Below, piece by piece: positions 6,471 through 8,999 of a DNA stretch of 8,999 bases. The notes under the pieces are model-generated. The model did not search any database. It had not been told where the DNA came from and saw only the letters and a program-made list of their open reading frames with translations. Source of the DNA: Chloroflexota bacterium (GTDB lineage: Bacteria; Chloroflexota; UBA5177; JANWHV01); contig JANWHV010000297.1 in the NCBI GenBank assembly GCA_025450255.1, positions 1 to 8,999 on the forward strand. The letters are read 5' to 3'. The translations under genes were made by a program, and so were the position numbers. The stretch's first letter is position 1. Every line of letters begins with the position of its first letter.

Positions 6471-7594
6471 CAAATGCCGAGCGTGTCCTTGACCTTCGAG
6501 AAGAAGCCGCGCTCATGACCGTCGCCCTGCTGGTGTGACAGCGCTGCCAATTCCTCGTATAACTCGCGCTCGCGTGCCGAAAGCGACCCTGGCGTGCGGA
6601 CGGTCACCGTTACATACTGGTCGCCACGGCCCATGCTGCGCAGTCTTGGCACGCCCTTGTCCCGAAGCCGAAATTGCTTGCCGGTCTGCGTGCCGGCGGG
6701 TATGCTCAGCTTCTCAGTGCCGTCGATCGTCGGCACCTCTAGCTGGTCGCCAATGGCCGCCTGCGGAAAGCTAATCAGCACATCGAGATGAATGTCGGCG
6801 CCGTCTCGCTTGAATTGCGCGTGCGGCTTGACGTTCAGCACGACATACAGGTTGCCGGGAGAGCCGCCACGCGGGCCGGATTCTCCCTCGCCCGTCAGGC
6901 GGATCTGCTGATCGTTGTCCACGCCTGGTGGAATCTTTACGGTGAGCTTCTTGGTCGCGTGTATCCGACCCTCACCTTTGCATTCGCGGCATGGCGTGGA
7001 GATGATCTGGCCCTCGCCCTTGCATCGCGCGCATACCGTAACGTTGACGAACTGGCCGAAGAACGATTGCTGTACGCGCCGGACCTCGCCGGAGCCGTTG
7101 CACTGCGGGCAGCGCTTCATTTCAGAGTTCGGCTCGGCGCCCTTGCCCGAGCAGTGCATGCAGGTTTCCCAACGTGGAATAGACAATTCCTTTTCACAAC
7201 CGAAGATAGCCTCTTCAAAGGTTATCGTCAGGTCGTAGCGGAGGTCGGATCCGCGTTGCGGGCCGCGCCGCCCGGCCGCGCCGCCTGACCCGCCGAAAAT
7301 ACTGCCGAACTGCTCAAATATGTCCGCGAATGAGCCAAAGCCGCCAAAGTCGGCGCCGGCCGCTCCATTGACGCCGGCATGGCCATATTGGTCATAGAGC
7401 GCCCGCTTCTGTGGATCGGTAAGCACCTCATATGCCTCGCCGACCTCTTTGAAGCTCTCCTCGGCGCCGGCCTCGCGATTCACATCAGGATGGTACTGCC
7501 GGGCCATCTTACGGAAGGCACGCTTCAGCGTGGCGTCGTCGGCGCCGCGCTGGACGCCAAGAATTTCGTAATAGTCACGCTTCGTCTGTGCCAA
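6470..7594 (-). CDS. dnaJ: Chaperone protein DnaJ (Hsp40, type I)
   Basis: DnaJ delivers unfolded substrates to DnaK and stimulates its ATPase. The 374-residue product is a complete type I Hsp40. The J-domain (about 6-70) has the HPD motif at 35-37. A short Gly/Phe region with ADIFEQFG (about 80-105) follows. The zinc-binding domain has all four CxxCxGxG repeats: C145/C148, C162/C165, C188/C191 and C202/C205. The C-terminal substrate-binding domains and a dimerisation tail end at TLGI. The start is TTG at 7592-7594, giving MAQTKRDYYEILGV, which matches the usual J-domain beginning. No ATG or GTG lies in frame upstream before an in-frame TAG inside the hairpin at 7678-7703. The Shine-Dalgarno match (GGCGGATAAG) is weak, so translation may be inefficient. 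The gene lies about 208 bases after dnaK and overlaps prmA by stop/start, so dnaK, dnaJ, prmA and rsmE may be one transcription unit. Confidence 0.97.
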   Translation of the reverse strand: MAQTKRDYYEILGVQRGADDATLKRAFRKMARQYHPDVNREAGAEESFKEVGEAYEVLTDPQKRALYDQYGHAGVNGAAGADFGGFGSFADIFEQFGSIFGGSGGAAGRRGPQRGSDLRYDLTITFEEAIFGCEKELSIPRWETCMHCSGKGAEPNSEMKRCPQCNGSGEVRRVQQSFFGQFVNVTVCARCKGEGQIISTPCRECKGEGRIHATKKLTVKIPPGVDNDQQIRLTGEGESGPRGGSPGNLYVVLNVKPHAQFKRDGADIHLDVLISFPQAAIGDQLEVPTIDGTEKLSIPAGTQTGKQFRLRDKGVPRLRSMGRGDQYVTVTVRTPGSLSARERELYEELAALSHQQGDGHERGFFSKVKDTLGI

Positions 7595-7677
7595 CGTCTT
7601 ATCCGCCCGTTTCTCCGTCTGCCTCGTTCCATGCCCGCTGCCGCGGCGCGTACGCCCGCGACCCCATTTGTGGTCAT

Positions 7678-7703
7678 ACCCCTAGACCAACCGGTCTAGG
7701 GGT
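7678..7703. repeat. Perfect 11-bp inverted repeat (hairpin) between dnaK and dnaJ
   Basis: Arms ACCCCTAGACC (7678-7688) and GGTCTAGGGGT (7693-7703) pair perfectly around a 4-base loop (AACC on the plus strand, GGTT on the minus strand). It lies about 99 bases past the dnaK stop and 83 bases before the dnaJ start. It is not followed by a T-run on either strand, so it is not a classic intrinsic terminator. It may be a partial terminator, an mRNA processing or stabilising element that sets the dnaK:dnaJ ratio, or a protein-binding dyad. It does not match the CIRCE/HrcA operator. The rest of the 7595-7802 spacer holds only weak short repeats and no convincing promoter. Confidence 0.8.
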
Positions 7704-7802
7704 TCCCGTGGATCGCGGCTTCCTGATTTGTACCAGAAGCGCGTTGCCATTGACCAACATGTTGCCGCTCAGAAGCTTGACGCAGTGCCGAGCGGCGCAT
7801 AC

Positions 7803-8999
7803 TTACACTTCCTTAAATTCGCCTTCGACGGTGTTCTCGTCATGCGGCGCGCCCGACGGCTCCTCGGCAGGGCTCGCCTCCTGATCGAAGCCTTGCCCGC
7901 CATCGTACCCAGCATCCTCACCGGCGCCGGCCTGCCCGTAGATCGCGCTGCCCACGCCTTGAAGCGCCTTCTTCAGTCCCTCGGACGAGGTCTTGATCCG
8001 CTCAAGATCTTCGGTCTTTAACGCCGCTTCCACGTCGCCTATATTCCGCTCAATGTCGGCGCGTAACTCGTCGTTGATGTGTTCCTTATGCTCTTCCAGA
8101 GTCTTCCGGGCGCTATACACCATACTATCGGCGGCGTTGCGGGCCTCGACCTCGTCACGCCGGTGCGCGTCCTCGGCTGCGTGTGTTTCGGCATCGCGGA
8201 CCATGCGCTCGACTTCGTCCTTGGCCAGTCCGCTGGAAGCGGTGATCGTGATCTTCTGCTCGCGGCCGGTGCCCTTGTCCTTCGCCGACACATGCACCAC
8301 GCCGTTCGCGTCGATATCGAAAGTCACCTCAATTTGCGGTACGCCACGCGGCGCCGGCGGGATGCCCTCCAGGTGGAATTTGCCCATTGTCTTGTTGTAT
8401 TGCGCCATTTCGCGCTCACCCTGGAGCACGTGAATCTCCACGCTGGGCTGATTGTCGGACGCGGTGGAGAAGACCTGGCTCTTGCTGGTCGGGATGGTAG
8501 TGTTCCGCTCGATCAGCTTGGTAAACACGCCGCCCAGGGTCTCGATGCCAAGGCTCAAGGGAGTGACGTCGAGCAACAGCACATCTTTCACGTCGCCCGA
8601 GAGCACGCCGGCCTGGATGGCGGCGCCGACGGCCACGACCTCATCAGGGTTGACGCCGCGGTTCGGCTCTTTACCGAACAGCTCGCGAACCATCGCCTGT
8701 ACGGCCGGCATGCGGGTTTGGCCGCCCACCAGTACGACCTCGTCAATATCGGACGGCTTGAGTCCCGCATCCTTGAGCGCCAGGTTCACTGGTCCCTTCG
8801 ATCGATCGATGAGTTCGCCGACAAGCTGCTCGAGCTTCGACCGCGTGAGCGTCATCACGAGGTGCTTCGGGCCGCTGGCATCCGCGGTGACGAACGGCAG
8901 GTTGATTTCCGTGGTCATCGCGCTGCTGAGCTCGATTTTGGCCTTCTCAGCCGCTTCCTTCAAGCGCTGCAGCGCGACGCGATCCTCGCGTACGTCGAT
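7803..8999 (-). CDS. dnaK: Chaperone protein DnaK (Hsp70), C-terminal part
   Basis: DnaK is the ATP-driven Hsp70 that binds exposed hydrophobic peptides and works with DnaJ and GrpE in the cytoplasm. The frame is open from the right edge to the TAA at 7803-7805, giving 398 residues. Roughly 230 N-terminal residues, including most of the ATPase domain, lie outside. Visible parts, in partial numbering: the start [21 protein letters not shown]; the Hsp70 signature [10 protein letters not shown] (89-98); the interdomain linker [13 protein letters not shown] (139-151); the substrate-binding beta domain with [15 protein letters not shown]; and the alpha-helical lid. A Gly/Asp/Glu-rich disordered tail ends GEFKEV, like the EFEEV end of many bacterial DnaKs. 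An apparent start at TTG 8961-8963 is internal and not the true start. Its position ahead of dnaJ fits the classic heat-shock operon; any CIRCE element or grpE would be to the right of the window. Confidence 0.98.
   Translation of the reverse strand: MDVREDRVALQRLKEAAEKAKIELSSAMTTEINLPFVTADASGPKHLVMTLTRSKLEQLVGELIDRSKGPVNLALKDAGLKPSDIDEVVLVGGQTRMPAVQAMVRELFGKEPNRGVNPDEVVAVGAAIQAGVLSGDVKDVLLLDVTPLSLGIETLGGVFTKLIERNTTIPTSKSQVFSTASDNQPSVEIHVLQGEREMAQYNKTMGKFHLEGIPPAPRGVPQIEVTFDIDANGVVHVSAKDKGTGREQKITITASSGLAKDEVERMVRDAETHAAEDAHRRDEVEARNAADSMVYSARKTLEEHKEHINDELRADIERNIGDVEAALKTEDLERIKTSSEGLKKALQGVGSAIYGQAGAGEDAGYDGGQGFDQEASPAEEPSGAPHDENTVEGEFKEV

Noticed and set aside
6788..7288. A 166-codon plus-strand frame opposite dnaJ
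   Set aside because: It is the mirror of the DnaJ zinc-binding and Gly/Phe regions, with no recognisable domain and no supporting start context.
7678..7703. CIRCE heat-shock operator
   Set aside because: The arms do not resemble TTAGCACTC/GAGTGCTAA and the loop is 4 rather than 9 bases.

Overview
This window reads as ordinary chromosomal DNA from a GC-rich bacterium. Seven genes lie head to tail on the minus strand and one gene converges on them from the plus strand. I see no insertion sequence, phage gene, CRISPR array, tRNA or rRNA. The set of a zinc-ribbon FHA protein, a PP2C phosphatase and a dnaK-dnaJ-prmA-rsmE chain, together with the feel of the MutS and DnaJ proteins, suggests Chloroflexota (Thermomicrobia-like) or a neighbouring deep lineage. 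That placement is from memory of protein flavour, not from a search, and is tentative.

Layout from right to left, following minus-strand transcription. The C-terminal two thirds of DnaK (Hsp70) enters from the right edge and ends at 7803. A spacer of about 208 bases follows and holds a perfect 11-bp inverted repeat. Then comes dnaJ (TTG start), whose stop overlaps the ATG of prmA (ribosomal protein L11 methyltransferase). rsmE (16S rRNA m3U1498 methyltransferase) starts 55 bases inside the end of prmA. A short gap with a TATAAT box precedes a compact trio: a PP2C Ser/Thr phosphatase, a zinc-ribbon/FHA phosphothreonine reader 3 bases later, and mutS, whose GTG start overlaps the FHA stop by 4 bases. 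On the plus strand a XerD-type tyrosine recombinase, missing its N-terminus at the left edge, runs toward mutS; the two stops are 21 bases apart.

Functionally the right half is the widespread heat-shock/translation block: the Hsp70-Hsp40 chaperone pair with two ribosome methyltransferases. The left half joins a phospho-signalling pair (phosphatase and phosphothreonine reader; the partner kinase is not in the window) to the mismatch-recognition ATPase MutS. A chromosome dimer resolution recombinase sits convergent to it. All catalytic motifs I checked are intact and I see no frameshift or broken gene.

I do not see a clearly novel system. The most interesting points are the tight PP2C-FHA-mutS coupling, the FHA protein's architecture, the dnaK-dnaJ hairpin, and several start-site questions (PP2C, prmA, rsmE, dnaJ) where sequence context argues for a particular start.
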